This document shows positions 9,679-19,522 of a stretch of DNA of 64,000 nucleotides, piece by piece. Under the pieces are notes generated by a model that saw only the letters and a program-made list of their open reading frames with translations, was not told the DNA's origin and did not search any database. Location of the stretch: contig NZ_HE610998.1 of the NCBI RefSeq assembly GCF_000285555.1, forward strand, positions 124,657-188,656. Direction: 5' to 3'. The stretch comes from Kurthia massiliensis (GTDB taxonomy: Bacteria; Bacillota; Bacilli; Bacillales_A; Planococcaceae). Positions within the stretch are counted from its first letter, which is position 1, and each line of letters begins with the position of its first letter. A program made the position numbers and the translations under genes.

Positions 9679-10578
9679 TTACCATTCATCTAATAAAAAG
9701 CGCGCATACACGACGCTCATGATCGTACATGTGACTGTCCAAATCGAAAAATGTGCATAAATCATCAGTATATTAAAACCGAGCATAAACAATGCGACGG
9801 CATATAGTAATTCTAAATACGCACGTCCTGCATACGGCAATGTTACTTGCCACGTTGCAAGTGAGATGAGCCCGATAAGCGACAGAATAAACAAACTCGT
9901 CACGAGCCATAGTAAATCAATATCACTAAAATATGTCAGTGCTAAACAAATCGTCATCGCCACGTGACACATCATAAAGAAAGCTGCGAGTAATGTCGTC
10001 GCAAATGGATATACTTTCCCAGATAAGCGAATGTTTAAAATTTGTTGGAGCACGAAAATCATCACGATGACGATCATCATTAATACGGTAAAGCCGAGCG
10101 TTTTCAAACTCCAATAATGAATATGACGCACAACAGCGAAACCGACCATGAAGGCACTCACACTTACAACGACGAGCCATTCTAATTGTACGCTCGCGCG
10201 TGTTCTCGCACGAAATGTATGTAGTTGCAACATGCTATATAACGTCGTCAGCATCATAAACACCGAAAGGGATGTAAACGTACGCATATGTGAAAAGCTA
10301 AACAGCGCAAACATTGCAGCGCTCACTAACATGACGACCGCTTGTGCGAGACGTATGTTACGCAAACAATCATCGGTCATTTCTAACGGGTTCACACGTT
10401 GCCAGACGGTCCAACTCATACAAAGTATCGCGCCAATGACGAGTAAAATGATTCCTGCAGTCGTTGCTTCATGATTGAAAAAAGCGACGAGCGCGAGTGC
10501 GATGTAACAGAGCATCATGCCACCGAGTAAACTATAATGTCGCATATTTGTCGATTGTGTCATCGTTGTCGTTGTCAT
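9679..10578 (-). CDS. Polytopic membrane protein of unknown function
   Basis: A 299-residue protein with about eight or nine hydrophobic segments spread along its whole length and short, mostly basic or polar connections; no enzyme motif is visible. Its ATG directly follows the stop codon of the upstream DUF4145-SH3 gene (0-bp gap), so the two are almost certainly cotranscribed and may act together at the membrane (inference). GGAAGTG within the end of the upstream gene serves as ribosome site. I do not recognise a family. Confidence 0.8.
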   Translation of the reverse strand: MTTTTMTQSTNMRHYSLLGGMMLCYIALALVAFFNHEATTAGIILLVIGAILCMSWTVWQRVNPLEMTDDCLRNIRLAQAVVMLVSAAMFALFSFSHMRTFTSLSVFMMLTTLYSMLQLHTFRARTRASVQLEWLVVVSVSAFMVGFAVVRHIHYWSLKTLGFTVLMMIVIVMIFVLQQILNIRLSGKVYPFATTLLAAFFMMCHVAMTICLALTYFSDIDLLWLVTSLFILSLIGLISLATWQVTLPYAGRAYLELLYAVALFMLGFNILMIYAHFSIWTVTCTIMSVVYARFLLDEW

Positions 10579-11883
10579 TTATGTTTCACTTCCTTGTACC
10601 GGCGTTTTTTCAAACGTGACGTATTGTGGGTTCGCGGAAATCCATACATTTTGATCAATTCGATACCATGATCCTGATTGACCGTATACGCTGTATGTCA
10701 TGCCGCGATACGTCACCCCGACGATTTCATCATTCGTTGATGGGCCGCTTCGCACATTTAACAGCTCATCTAAAATAACGGTAATCGTACCGTATGATGC
10801 TTCCGGATTAAACGTTGCTTGATACACAGCGAGATCTTCCATCTTCGTTTGCGCAATCGCTTCCTTCGACACGAACTGTCCATTGTTCAGCGCATATGCC
10901 TCGCCTTTCACTTCATAAATCGCATAGGAGTCTTTCACTAAAATTTTTCCTGCTTTTTCAGTAAGTCCCGCATCTGCATATGTATCAATTTTTTCTTTAC
11001 TTTTCCCATCACCACGTAGTAAACGTAACGCATCTGTTTCAAACGTTTCGTCACCTCGAATGAGCTCGATTGTTTTTTTCTTCGGTGGGGCTTTTTGTTC
11101 TACTGGTTGTTCATTCAACAGTTGATCACCGAGCGCACGATCATTGCCAAGGGCGGCTGCGGTCATGCCACCGACGACAAACATTAATACCGCTAACCAT
11201 TTTATAGGCATCCATTTTACATCTTGTTTCGGCGTAGCTTTCGGTTGTGATGAGGTAGGTTGTTGTTCGACACGTTTGCGAACGATACGTGTCGCTTGTT
11301 GCGGTGGTGGCGTTGTACGTTCTTTTTCCACTTGTTTTGGCGTGTCTACTTGAACGGGCTTTTGTTGCACGACCGGCTTCTTTTTTAGCGCTGGTTCTCG
11401 TTTTGCCACACGTCGTTTTGGTGGTTCTTTCGGTGTTACAAAAGGTGTTTCTGTACGAGGGGGCGGCGTTTCTAACGGCTTTTTAAAAGGCGGCGCATGG
11501 AATGTCGGGTTGTCTAATTCAATACGCATAAACCACATCGACAATTGATATGCAACGCTCAATAGCGCAATCGCTTCATCTGATGTACCGTACATCGCAT
11601 TGTGCGCCGCTTTATTTCCTTTAACACGCAGTTCATGAAAATAAAAGGCGATTTGACGGTCAATCATATCATTGCCTTCTAATTGTTTAATTCGATCATA
11701 TTGCGTAATTTGCTCAACGGCTGGAAACTTATTGCGCACCCACAATTCTGCCGCCATCATTTCCCCGAATGCACGCATTTTCGTCATCGAAGCATTCGGA
11801 TCGGTGTAGACCATCTTTTCTGCAGCTTCAGCAATTTCTCCATAAGGTGCCCATGCCCCTGTAAAGAATGCAAAATTTCCCAT
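10579..11883 (-). CDS. DUF4145 - Pro/Lys linker - TM - SH3 domain protein
   Basis: A 434-residue protein with an unusual order of parts. Residues ~1-125 resemble DUF4145 (RAFGEMMAAELW ... ELRVKGNKAAHNAMY), the domain found at the N-terminus of type I restriction HsdR subunits. A long Pro/Lys/Gln-rich linker follows (~135-230), then a membrane helix WLAVLMFVVGGMTAAAL. Beyond it lies an acidic extracytoplasmic stretch and a C-terminal SH3-like domain (LLNVRSGPSTNDEIVGVTYRG ... SGSWYRI). The predicted topology is DUF4145 inside and SH3 outside, probably at the cell wall. I chose the ATG at 11883 because GGAGGAG lies 6 nt upstream. A membrane-protein gene follows immediately. Function unknown; see findings. 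Confidence 0.8.
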   Translation of the reverse strand: MGNFAFFTGAWAPYGEIAEAAEKMVYTDPNASMTKMRAFGEMMAAELWVRNKFPAVEQITQYDRIKQLEGNDMIDRQIAFYFHELRVKGNKAAHNAMYGTSDEAIALLSVAYQLSMWFMRIELDNPTFHAPPFKKPLETPPPRTETPFVTPKEPPKRRVAKREPALKKKPVVQQKPVQVDTPKQVEKERTTPPPQQATRIVRKRVEQQPTSSQPKATPKQDVKWMPIKWLAVLMFVVGGMTAAALGNDRALGDQLLNEQPVEQKAPPKKKTIELIRGDETFETDALRLLRGDGKSKEKIDTYADAGLTEKAGKILVKDSYAIYEVKGEAYALNNGQFVSKEAIAQTKMEDLAVYQATFNPEASYGTITVILDELLNVRSGPSTNDEIVGVTYRGMTYSVYGQSGSWYRIDQNVWISANPQYVTFEKTPVQGSET

Positions 11884-11981
11884 CGGCAACTCCTCCTCAT
11901 ATCATTTATTCGTAAACTTATTTTCTCACACATTCCACAAAGAAAAAATAGGCTTTTCCGTTGATTGTTTATGTCTTACAC

Positions 11982-12012
11982 AAAAAAGCGTCACTCCAAT
12001 GAGCAACGCTTC
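11982..12012 (-). terminator. Terminator of yhdT-panF
   Basis: On the minus strand, AGCGT..CTC / GAG..ACGCT is followed by a run of six T. It lies directly after the panF stop codon. Confidence 0.75.
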
Positions 12013-12016
12013 TTCA

Positions 12017-13474
12017 TTAAATATAAGTTGGTAATTCTTTAATTTTTTTATGTGTCAATAAGCTCACAATGACAAACACAACACATGATAATAAAATTGG
12101 GAATGTCACAGTATGCACACCTAAAATATTCGTACCGATATGATTCGCCACGCGGTCAATCGTAATATATGATACGAGGCCGATAATCATTGCTGAAATA
12201 GCGCCATATTTGTTTGCTTTTTTCCAATATAGTCCGAAAACGATCGGCCATACGAAGACGGCTTCTAAACCACCGAATGCGAATAGATTTAACCAAACGA
12301 TTAAATCAGGTGGATTAAATGACATTAGCACAACGAGTACACCGACGATTGTCGTCACGCTAAAACTCGCTTTTTTAATATTCGCTTCACTTGCATCTGG
12401 CTTAATGTAATGTAAGTAAATATCTTTCACAATCGTTGAACTTACCATCATGAGTAATGCGTTAACAGTCGACATAATAGCCGCCATCGGAGCAGCAAGG
12501 ACAATCCCCGCTAATACAGGTGGTAATACTTCCACGGTTAACGTTGGCATTACTTTATCGCCAATTTCAATTCCCGGAATAACCGCACGACCGAATGCAC
12601 CGATTAAATGCATACCGAACATAATTGTCGCAATTCCGATTGTGCCAATCATAATCGCACGGTGCATGCCGCGAGAAGATTTATAACTCATCGCACGAAC
12701 GGCGATTTGCGGTAAACCGACAACACCGATACCGACTAAAATCCAAAATGATGATACGTACGCTGACGTATATTGACGTTGATCCCCAAATGGCGATACA
12801 AGATTCGGGTTAATGTCCACAAGGTCTTTCATAATGTTTGTAATACCGCCACCTGCAATGACTGTACCAATTAATAAAATAACTGTACCGATGACCATAA
12901 TCGACCCTTGCAGTGCATCTGTTAAGGCAACGGCACGGAAGCCACCGATCACAACGTAAATTAATACGACGACCGCAAAGACGAATAGCGCTGTCGTATA
13001 TTGCATTCCTGTTAGTGATTCAATGAGTCGCGCGCCGCCAATCCATTGCGCCACCATTGAAGCAAATAAGAAAATAATAATACTAATCGCTGATACGATC
13101 ACGACCGTATTGCTTTTGTAGCGTGCACGTAAAAAGTCGATTAACGTAATCGCTTTAAATTTACGTGTCACAATCGCAAATTTTTTCCCAAGCACCATTA
13201 ACACAAAATAGCCTGCAGGTAGTTGCGCAAGGGCAAGTAATACCCAACCTAATCCTGTGTTATACGCCACCCCGGGCCCTGAGATGAAACTCGATGCACT
13301 ACCGTATGTAGCCATCATTGTCATCGCCAGTAGGAAGCCGCCCATTTCACGTCCACCGAGGAAATATTCAGATAAAAATGAATCTGATGAACGCACGAAT
13401 TTATTTGACCAAAAACCGATGCCGAAAATGATGACGACGAAAACGGCAAGTGGAATAATAACAGACCAATGCAT
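12017..13474 (-). CDS. panF: Sodium:solute symporter, PanF type (pantothenate)
   Basis: A 485-residue SSS-family transporter with about 13 membrane helices. GGREMGGFLLAMTMMATYGSASSF near the N-terminus is the family signature. The gene overlaps yhdT by one base (TAATG). A small DUF997/YhdT protein directly before a symporter is the arrangement of yhdT-panF, which supports sodium-driven pantothenate uptake for CoA synthesis; without that neighbour the substrate would be open. A divergent LysR gene 170 bp from yhdT is a likely regulator. Confidence 0.85.
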   Translation of the reverse strand: MHWSVIIPLAVFVVIIFGIGFWSNKFVRSSDSFLSEYFLGGREMGGFLLAMTMMATYGSASSFISGPGVAYNTGLGWVLLALAQLPAGYFVLMVLGKKFAIVTRKFKAITLIDFLRARYKSNTVVIVSAISIIIFLFASMVAQWIGGARLIESLTGMQYTTALFVFAVVVLIYVVIGGFRAVALTDALQGSIMVIGTVILLIGTVIAGGGITNIMKDLVDINPNLVSPFGDQRQYTSAYVSSFWILVGIGVVGLPQIAVRAMSYKSSRGMHRAIMIGTIGIATIMFGMHLIGAFGRAVIPGIEIGDKVMPTLTVEVLPPVLAGIVLAAPMAAIMSTVNALLMMVSSTIVKDIYLHYIKPDASEANIKKASFSVTTIVGVLVVLMSFNPPDLIVWLNLFAFGGLEAVFVWPIVFGLYWKKANKYGAISAMIIGLVSYITIDRVANHIGTNILGVHTVTFPILLSCVVFVIVSLLTHKKIKELPTYI

Positions 13475-13740
13475 TATTTTTCATCCTCCTCTTCATCATC
13501 TAACGGTACTTCTTTAAACACTACTTTTAGTAAGATACCGAGCAGGACGAGCATTGTAATGGTCGTCACGATACAGCTATAAAAGAACCATGCCGGAAAA
13601 CCTAATATATATGTATAGTCTTGTGGGTCCCCGCCACCCATACCATAAGCGAAGCCATACCAAAGTGTAAAGTTTAAAATGACCAGCCCTACACCGATCC
13701 ATGCTTCACGATTGGCAATGCGATAACGCTTATCTTTCAT
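13474..13740 (-). CDS. yhdT: YhdT family small membrane protein
   Basis: An 88-residue protein with two hydrophobic helices (AWIGVGLVILNFTLWYGFAY and WFFYSCIVTTITMLVLLGIL) and an acidic tail (DDEEEDEK). This is the DUF997/YhdT family that accompanies PanF, probably as a small partner subunit. The ATG at 13740 follows AGAGGTG; an in-frame GTG three codons earlier overlaps that site. Its stop overlaps the panF start, so translation is coupled. Confidence 0.88.
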   Translation of the reverse strand: MKDKRYRIANREAWIGVGLVILNFTLWYGFAYGMGGGDPQDYTYILGFPAWFFYSCIVTTITMLVLLGILLKVVFKEVPLDDEEEDEK

Positions 13741-13918
13741 GAAAAACACCTCTTTCTTATAGTAAACGCACGAATAATCATCCCTATTTATGTTTTCATT
13801 GCTTATTCATGAGCAAATTTCATAGTATAAGTTTATTGGACTTTATAGTTTAAGTAAATTTCATTATAATAAACTTTAGTTAATGTAAACTAAACTAACA
13901 TTCAAGGGGTGAATCGTT

Positions 13919-14851
13919 TTGACGATTGAACAACTGAAGTATATTGTCGCCATTGCAAAGTATGGCACGTTAAAAGACGCATCAGAAGAACTACATGTCA
14001 CACTATCGGCGCTAAGCCAAGGCCTTAACCGTTTAGAGAAAGAACTTGGTTTGACGCTCTTTACCCGTAATCGTACAGGCTCAAGCATTACAAAGGAAGG
14101 AAAAGTTATCGTTGGTCACGCCAAAAAAGTACTCGATACGTTAGACGATTTAATAGAAGTTGCGCAAGTGATGCAAAATCGTTTAACAGGTACGTTAAAA
14201 GTCGCCTCGATTCCAGGTCCATTTTTCAAATTATTTACGATCGTCCAACAAATGAAATCGATTTATCCAGAAATCAATATTCAAATTCGCGAACAAAATT
14301 CGCAAACGATGCTCGAAGAATTAAATAGCGAAAAAGTCGATGTAGCGCTTGCCGTTTATAATGAAGAAGATATCCAACGCAATCCAGAATTGACGTTTAC
14401 GAAAATTACGAGTTGCAACATGTTAATCGTCGCACATCACGAGTCACCCGTCATTCAAAATGGTCAAGCCGTTACTGCGGAACTGAAAAAACAACCGGTC
14501 ATCATTTTCGATGATAAAATGGTCATCGCGACGATGAACGAAATTAAATATGCTTTCGGACGAAATGATATCGTCATTTCCGTTAACAACCCGCATATCG
14601 TTCAACAATATGTGGAAGAAAACCAAGCATATACGGTTGGACTAGATTTAACTTTTACGCATTCAAAAAGCTTTATGCAAAACATGAATTTTGCAAAAAT
14701 CGATTTCTTAACGACGATTCCTGTCGAGCATACTTTTGGCATCGTCACAAAAGCGAGTCGTCATGAAACACAATTAATGAAAGAATTTGCGTATAAATTA
14801 AAAAAAGAATTCCAAGATTATACGAAAGAAATCGCCACAATTGAGCCTTAA
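13919..14851 (+). CDS. LysR family transcriptional regulator
   Basis: A 310-residue LysR regulator. The N-terminal winged helix is clear (IEQLKYIVAIAKYGTLKDASEELHV ... LSQGLNRLEKELGLTLFTR) and the rest is the periplasmic-binding-protein-like effector domain. It starts at TTG with AAGGGG about 9 nt upstream. It is divergent from yhdT-panF with ~180 bp between, an AT-rich region where LysR sites would lie, so control of panF is plausible. The effector is unknown. Confidence 0.9.
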   Translation: MTIEQLKYIVAIAKYGTLKDASEELHVTLSALSQGLNRLEKELGLTLFTRNRTGSSITKEGKVIVGHAKKVLDTLDDLIEVAQVMQNRLTGTLKVASIPGPFFKLFTIVQQMKSIYPEINIQIREQNSQTMLEELNSEKVDVALAVYNEEDIQRNPELTFTKITSCNMLIVAHHESPVIQNGQAVTAELKKQPVIIFDDKMVIATMNEIKYAFGRNDIVISVNNPHIVQQYVEENQAYTVGLDLTFTHSKSFMQNMNFAKIDFLTTIPVEHTFGIVTKASRHETQLMKEFAYKLKKEFQDYTKEIATIEP

Positions 14852-14896
14852 AAAAATACTCAGTCGGAAACATTTACGTTCCACTGAGTATTTTTT
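14851..14896. terminator. Bidirectional terminator
   Basis: Fourteen-base arms AAAAAATACTCAGT / ACTGAGTATTTTTT follow the LysR stop. Confidence 0.9.
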
Positions 14897-14980
14897 ATTT
14901 GCTGTTTCAAACAATATTCAGCTACTTTAATTTTATATTTACTTAAATTAAAGTTTAATTAAGCATTTCTTAACTATTCA

Positions 14981-16066
14981 TTAAGCTGTGGGTGCGCACA
15001 TCTTTTCAAGCTGTTGCATCGCTTCGAAAACGCGTTGTGCCGTCACCTCACCAATTGGCATTAAATGAATGGATTCAGTAGGAATGGTCGCTTTTTCAGC
15101 TACCGCATAGCACGCTTTATCATTGACTGTTAACTGCATTGCTTGTAGTGATTGTGGCAATCCGAGCGCCTCATAAAATGGCGCCAAACGCTTCACTTCA
15201 TCTGGTCGATTTTCGAGCATTAGTTGCACGCAAATGCCGTATGCTACTTTTACACCGTGTAATAAATGATGCGACGCTTCAAGCGCTGTTAAACCGTTAT
15301 GAATTGAATGGGCACCCGCTGTGCGACCGAAATGATCGCCGTAACCGCCAACCATACCCGCATACATCAACATCGTTTCAACGACTTTAATAAAGCTATC
15401 ATTCAACGTGCCGCTATCGACTGCCTCAAGTGCACGTGCTGATTCTGCTAATAAAATTTGCTTACATTGACGTGCTGCTTCATACGAAATCATCATCGGC
15501 ACAGTTTTATGCGCTATTTTTCCAAGTTGTACATCCGCTTCATACCATTTTGCAAGCGTATCACCGATGCCTGCGACGAATAAATCGCGCGGCGCGGTTA
15601 GTAAAAGTGCCGGTTCAACGAGCAATAAACTAGACGCCACTGGATACACGTCATAACGAATAAATGCCCCTGTTTCATCATACAATACGCTCAGTGGTGT
15701 CCACGGTGCACAGTTAGATGCTAGCGTTGGAATAATAATCACTTGTTTATGTACTTCATTGGCAACTGCCTTTGCCAAATCAATCACTTTCCCGCCACCG
15801 ACACCGATAATCGCATCATATTGTGACATGATAGATGACACCGTCTCAATTTCTTGCAGCGAACATTCCCCGTGATATGTATAAACTGTCGTTCTCACGC
15901 AATTCATAGTCGGCCAAAACGGGGCTGCGGCGGCCCACGATTTTTCACCTGTGACAATGAGTGCGCGGGCGATGCCACGGACCATTAAATGATGTTCTAA
16001 TGATTGCAATGCACCTTCCTCTAAAATATATTCACTCGGTGCTGCATGGACATGAATTGTTTTCAT
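14981..16066 (-). CDS. Iron-type alcohol dehydrogenase, glycerol dehydrogenase/YbdH (HcxA)-like
   Basis: A 361-residue NAD(P)-dependent oxidoreductase of the group III (metal) dehydrogenase superfamily. Motifs seen are AIIGVGGGKVIDLAKAVA (nucleotide binding), IPTLASNCAPWTPLSVLYDE, the metal Asp in GIGDTLAKWYEA, and metal His in HSIHNGL and HGVKVAYG. The TLASNCAPWTP stretch and overall length are closer to the YbdH/HcxA hydroxycarboxylate dehydrogenases than to GldA, but the substrate is not certain. It is monocistronic, with GAGGGGG before the ATG. Confidence 0.85.
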   Translation of the reverse strand: MKTIHVHAAPSEYILEEGALQSLEHHLMVRGIARALIVTGEKSWAAAAPFWPTMNCVRTTVYTYHGECSLQEIETVSSIMSQYDAIIGVGGGKVIDLAKAVANEVHKQVIIIPTLASNCAPWTPLSVLYDETGAFIRYDVYPVASSLLLVEPALLLTAPRDLFVAGIGDTLAKWYEADVQLGKIAHKTVPMMISYEAARQCKQILLAESARALEAVDSGTLNDSFIKVVETMLMYAGMVGGYGDHFGRTAGAHSIHNGLTALEASHHLLHGVKVAYGICVQLMLENRPDEVKRLAPFYEALGLPQSLQAMQLTVNDKACYAVAEKATIPTESIHLMPIGEVTAQRVFEAMQQLEKMCAPTA

Positions 16067-16162
16067 ACTAAACCCCCTCTTTCTGTTATATTAGTATAAC
16101 GCTTTAAGACGTAAATTTGTATATTTATTTTCGAATTTTCAGACTTTTTTATATAAAAAATA

Positions 16163-16285
16163 AGGCTGGGACAAAACATTTGCTTTTTTAAAGTTCGCAA
16201 CAAAAACCCGGAACCGCGCCAGAGCGCGATTCCGGGTTTTTTTATGCTCATTTGAGATAGTGTTTTTACACTTATGTCCCAGCCT
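16163..16285. repeat. Copy R2 of the dispersed GGCTGGGAC element
   Basis: A complete copy running from AGGCTGGGACAAAACATT to TTATGTCCCAGCCT, with the inner hairpin CCCGGAACCGCGC / GCGCGATTCCGGG and T-run. It lies just downstream of the chemoreceptor gene (minus strand). Confidence 0.9.
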
Positions 16286-16293
16286 CATCGTTA

Positions 16294-17859
16294 TTACTTT
16301 AATTTTTTCGTCATTTCTTCCATTTCAGTCGAAATGTGATTTAAACTTTCGCTCAATTGTTTCGCGTGATCAATGACGATATTTTGCTCATTATTTAATC
16401 CGTTTACTCTTTGAACGCTCGTTTCTAAATCTGACATAACATGTTTCACTTGCTCAAACGTCGCCCAAACATCTTTCGCCTTAATGTTTAGCGTATCCAT
16501 CACGTCTGTAATACGCATTGCTTCTTGTTGACTACTATTTGCTGATTGACGGATTACTTCGAATGATTCACCTGCACGTTTTGAAATGTTTGTTCCTTTT
16601 TGCACTTCTTCTAGTCCTACTTTAGCTTGTGCAATGTTTTGCGTCGTCGCCGTCGTAATTTGAGTAATTAAATCATTTACTTGTTGACTAGACTGTGACG
16701 TTTGCTCAGCTAATTTCCGCACTTCATCAGCAACAACTGCAAAACCTTTTCCGGCTTCACCGGCACGCGCTGCTTCAATCGACGCATTTAACGCCAATAA
16801 ATTCGTTTGTGTCGCAATACTATTAATGACGCCGATAATGCCTTCTACTTGTGCAGCTAACTGACCAAGTTGTTGCGAACTGTTCGTAATGTCTTGCACC
16901 GACTGTTCAATTTTCGTCATTTGCGCATTCGTCGCATTGATCATTTTTTGACCTTCAAATGCTTTGTCATTCGTATCAGATGATAATTGCTGCATTTCTG
17001 TCGCCATCGACACAGCAGATTTGATTTCATTATTCATTTCATTTGTCGTTTGAATTGCATACGTAATGTCTTCTTGCTGTGTATTCGTCACTTGTACGAG
17101 CTTATTCATTTCTTGTTGAACATCAGATGTTTTTGCTTTCGTACTGCCTACTGTTTGACGCAAGTCGACGGACGCAGATGATAATACGGATGATTTATCG
17201 ATTAATTGTTCGAACGCCTGATTTAACAGCACTTCATGTTCTTCTTTTTCTTTCGTTAAATTGTCTTGTAAACGACGATTCGCTACAATTTGAACGGCAG
17301 AAGAAGTCGTCATTAATACAACGAAAATGATGTGTAAAAGGAGCATGCCAATCGAAATGGAACCACCATATACGACCATCGATAAATCTTCGTTTATGTA
17401 ACCGACAATATGTTGCACCGCAAAAATACCTGCTAATACTAAAATACTACGGTATTCATTGTAAAAAGTAATAATGGCAATACCAACAAAGATCGCGAAG
17501 TGGTATGCTAAGTCGCCTTGTCCTGCTGCAATCATCGCGCAAATCATAAAACCATACACAATCGGCGCAAGCTTAACGAGTACTTTACTCGCATGATTTT
17601 TCATATAAATGGTGATAAAAATCGCTTCTAATATGATGGCTGTCATAAAAATAAGATTCGCATATACATCCGCTAGGCTAGACCAGTTTAAGATGGAAAA
17701 AGTGTGGTTCATGCTTATTCCATGATGCATACCGTGCCCCATCATATGACCGAAAAACACATTGATAAAATAAACGACGAACGTCAACCCCATCAAGACG
17801 ATAGATAGTAGACCAACGACCCCATTTTTGGAAACTAGCTTTTTTTCTTGTTCCTCCAT
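16294..17859 (-). CDS. Methyl-accepting chemotaxis protein with polytopic N-terminus
   Basis: A 521-residue chemoreceptor. The C-terminal half is a standard MCP signalling domain with the conserved tip [20 protein letters not shown] and [20 protein letters not shown]. The N-terminal ~190 residues hold about six membrane helices and no periplasmic PAS/Cache or HAMP domain. The first loop is rich in His and Met (38-52, [15 protein letters not shown]), suggesting a metal or heme ligand site (inference). No che genes or other receptors are nearby. GGAG precedes the ATG. Confidence 0.92.
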   Translation of the reverse strand: MEEQEKKLVSKNGVVGLLSIVLMGLTFVVYFINVFFGHMMGHGMHHGISMNHTFSILNWSSLADVYANLIFMTAIILEAIFITIYMKNHASKVLVKLAPIVYGFMICAMIAAGQGDLAYHFAIFVGIAIITFYNEYRSILVLAGIFAVQHIVGYINEDLSMVVYGGSISIGMLLLHIIFVVLMTTSSAVQIVANRRLQDNLTKEKEEHEVLLNQAFEQLIDKSSVLSSASVDLRQTVGSTKAKTSDVQQEMNKLVQVTNTQQEDITYAIQTTNEMNNEIKSAVSMATEMQQLSSDTNDKAFEGQKMINATNAQMTKIEQSVQDITNSSQQLGQLAAQVEGIIGVINSIATQTNLLALNASIEAARAGEAGKGFAVVADEVRKLAEQTSQSSQQVNDLITQITTATTQNIAQAKVGLEEVQKGTNISKRAGESFEVIRQSANSSQQEAMRITDVMDTLNIKAKDVWATFEQVKHVMSDLETSVQRVNGLNNEQNIVIDHAKQLSESLNHISTEMEEMTKKLK

Positions 17860-17970
17860 TACAAACTCCTTGTTTCTTTTTTCTTATTATTCTATTTTTT
17901 ATTTGATTCAATAGTGACAATTGTAATATTAATGAACTACATTTTCCATACAAATAATTTAAACAGAAAA

Positions 17971-18000
17971 ATAAAAAGAGTAGTATTTACTACTCTTTGT
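17971..18000 (-). terminator. Terminator of the 187-aa Nudix gene
   Basis: AAAGAGTAGTA / TACTACTCTTT forms a hairpin overlapping the Nudix stop codon, with A/T flanks. Confidence 0.65.
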
Positions 18001-18553
18001 GTTTTTTTACAATTTTATCGATTATTTTTTGATAAATCGGTATCATATGTGCTTCTTTACAATAAATCGCGATGTCTGATAATGGAATCCAAGCGACATC
18101 ACTATTTTCTTCTTCGTTCACAACAAGCGCCGCTTGGTCATCTGCTTCTACTAAATACGTGACATTCATATGTAAATGTTCCGAAACGTACTGACCACGT
18201 TTTACATGTCCTAACACAGAAAGTTGTTCAATTGAAATTGGCTCCGTGCTTATAGGAACAGCTTCAACACCCGTTTCCTCTTGTACTTCACGTAAAGCAA
18301 CGGCTAAAAAATCACTGTCGCCATCTGCATGGCCACCTGTCCAAGCCCAGGAATCGTAAATATTATGATACGCCATTAGAACATGTGTGCGCGCTTTGTT
18401 CACGACAAATGCCGACACAGTCATATGGGCGATTGGATTGTCACGTGTTAACACATCATCAAAATGGTTAAATGCATATGCAAACGCTGCTAAATCGCGT
18501 ACTTCTTGTTCATTTTTCGGTTGATAACGTAATAATTGTTGTTGCCACTCCAC
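17990..18553 (-). CDS. Nudix hydrolase, 187 aa
   Basis: A Nudix-fold protein. The box reads GHADGDSDFLAVALREVQEE followed by TGV, keeping REx2EE and the final TGV, while the first Glu (position 6) is Ser. The ~60-residue N-terminus before the Nudix core resembles Nudix proteins of the IPP-isomerase-like type (QEVRDLAAFAYAFNHFDDVLTRDN). The start is GTG with AAGGAG upstream. The substrate is unknown; with the altered box, diphosphatase activity may be weak or differ. Confidence 0.82.
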   Translation of the reverse strand: MEWQQQLLRYQPKNEQEVRDLAAFAYAFNHFDDVLTRDNPIAHMTVSAFVVNKARTHVLMAYHNIYDSWAWTGGHADGDSDFLAVALREVQEETGVEAVPISTEPISIEQLSVLGHVKRGQYVSEHLHMNVTYLVEADDQAALVVNEEENSDVAWIPLSDIAIYCKEAHMIPIYQKIIDKIVKKHKE

Positions 18554-18589
18554 AAATATCGCTCCTTCGTTTTTACACTACTATCATAC

Positions 18590-18614
18590 AAAAAGAGATA
18601 CTCGATTAGAAGTA
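18590..18614 (-). terminator. Terminator of the acyl-CoA operon
   Basis: AGAGATACT / AGTATCTCT with a T-run on the minus strand lies downstream of the enoyl-CoA hydratase gene. Confidence 0.65.
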
Positions 18615-18704
18615 TCTCTAGCAATTTATCGTATTAATCATTCATATTTGCGTTTAGATGCGTAAACACAGTCTATTCAGCTGTTTTCCGTGTTTGTCGG
18701 TGCA

Positions 18705-19511
18705 TCATTGAAAACGTGGTTTCCGCTTTTCTAATACGGCACGCACGCCTTCTTTATGGTCCGGCAATTCAGTGACGATGCCCATTTGTGATGAAATATA
18801 GTCGAGTGATGAGCGCAATGACATCGTTTGAGATTGGTAAACGGCACGCTTCATCATGCGTACGACTTCAGTTGGTTGCTGTGTGAGACGCTCGACATAC
18901 TGCGCTACAAAATCGTCAAGTTCATCATCTGGCACCACATACGTAACGAGTCCCAGCTCCTTCGCTTCTTTCGCATGTAACATGCGCGCATTCCACAATA
19001 AATCAAGCGCATGATCTGTCCCAACGAGGCGTGGTAAATAATACGCCGCCCCATCGCCGGGAACGATGCCAACATTAATATAACTTTCCGATAGTTTTGC
19101 TGTTTCAGCGGCGATACGAATATCGCACATCAATGCCATATCGAGACCCGCCCCGAGTGCATAACCGTGCACTTGTGCAATAACTGGTTTATCGATTTCT
19201 TCAAGTAACAGTGGAATGCGTTGAATACGTTTCCACAACGAATTTTTTCGCGCCAACGCTGTTGACGTAAAATCGGTCTCACTTTCATAAAATCCTTTAC
19301 CTGCAGTCATCGCTTTCACATCCCCACCTGCACAAAACGCTTTGCCATGTCCTTTTAAGACGACGACACGAATCTCATCATCGTCACGAATTTCTTCAAG
19401 CGCATCAATCCAACGTAAAATCATCTCTTCACTGAACGCATTAAAGCTATCCGGACGATTTAGCGTAATCGTCGCAATGCGATTTTGCACCTCAAACAAT
19501 AAATCTGCCAT
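18705..19511 (-). CDS. Enoyl-CoA hydratase/isomerase (crotonase family)
   Basis: A 268-residue crotonase-fold enzyme that would hydrate a 2-enoyl-CoA. Seen are ITLNRPDSFNAFS at the N-terminus, the oxyanion-hole motif KAFCAGGDVKAM, and HGYALGAGLDMALMCDIRIA with VNVGIVPGDGAAYYLPRLVG-like sequence after it. The common second catalytic Glu of hydratases is Asp or Gly here, so an isomerase or another crotonase reaction is possible. It is the last gene of a three-gene operon, 11 bp after the short acyl-CoA dehydrogenase. Confidence 0.9.
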   Translation of the reverse strand: MADLLFEVQNRIATITLNRPDSFNAFSEEMILRWIDALEEIRDDDEIRVVVLKGHGKAFCAGGDVKAMTAGKGFYESETDFTSTALARKNSLWKRIQRIPLLLEEIDKPVIAQVHGYALGAGLDMALMCDIRIAAETAKLSESYINVGIVPGDGAAYYLPRLVGTDHALDLLWNARMLHAKEAKELGLVTYVVPDDELDDFVAQYVERLTQQPTEVVRMMKRAVYQSQTMSLRSSLDYISSQMGIVTELPDHKEGVRAVLEKRKPRFQ

Positions 19512-19522
19512 TTGTCATCTTC

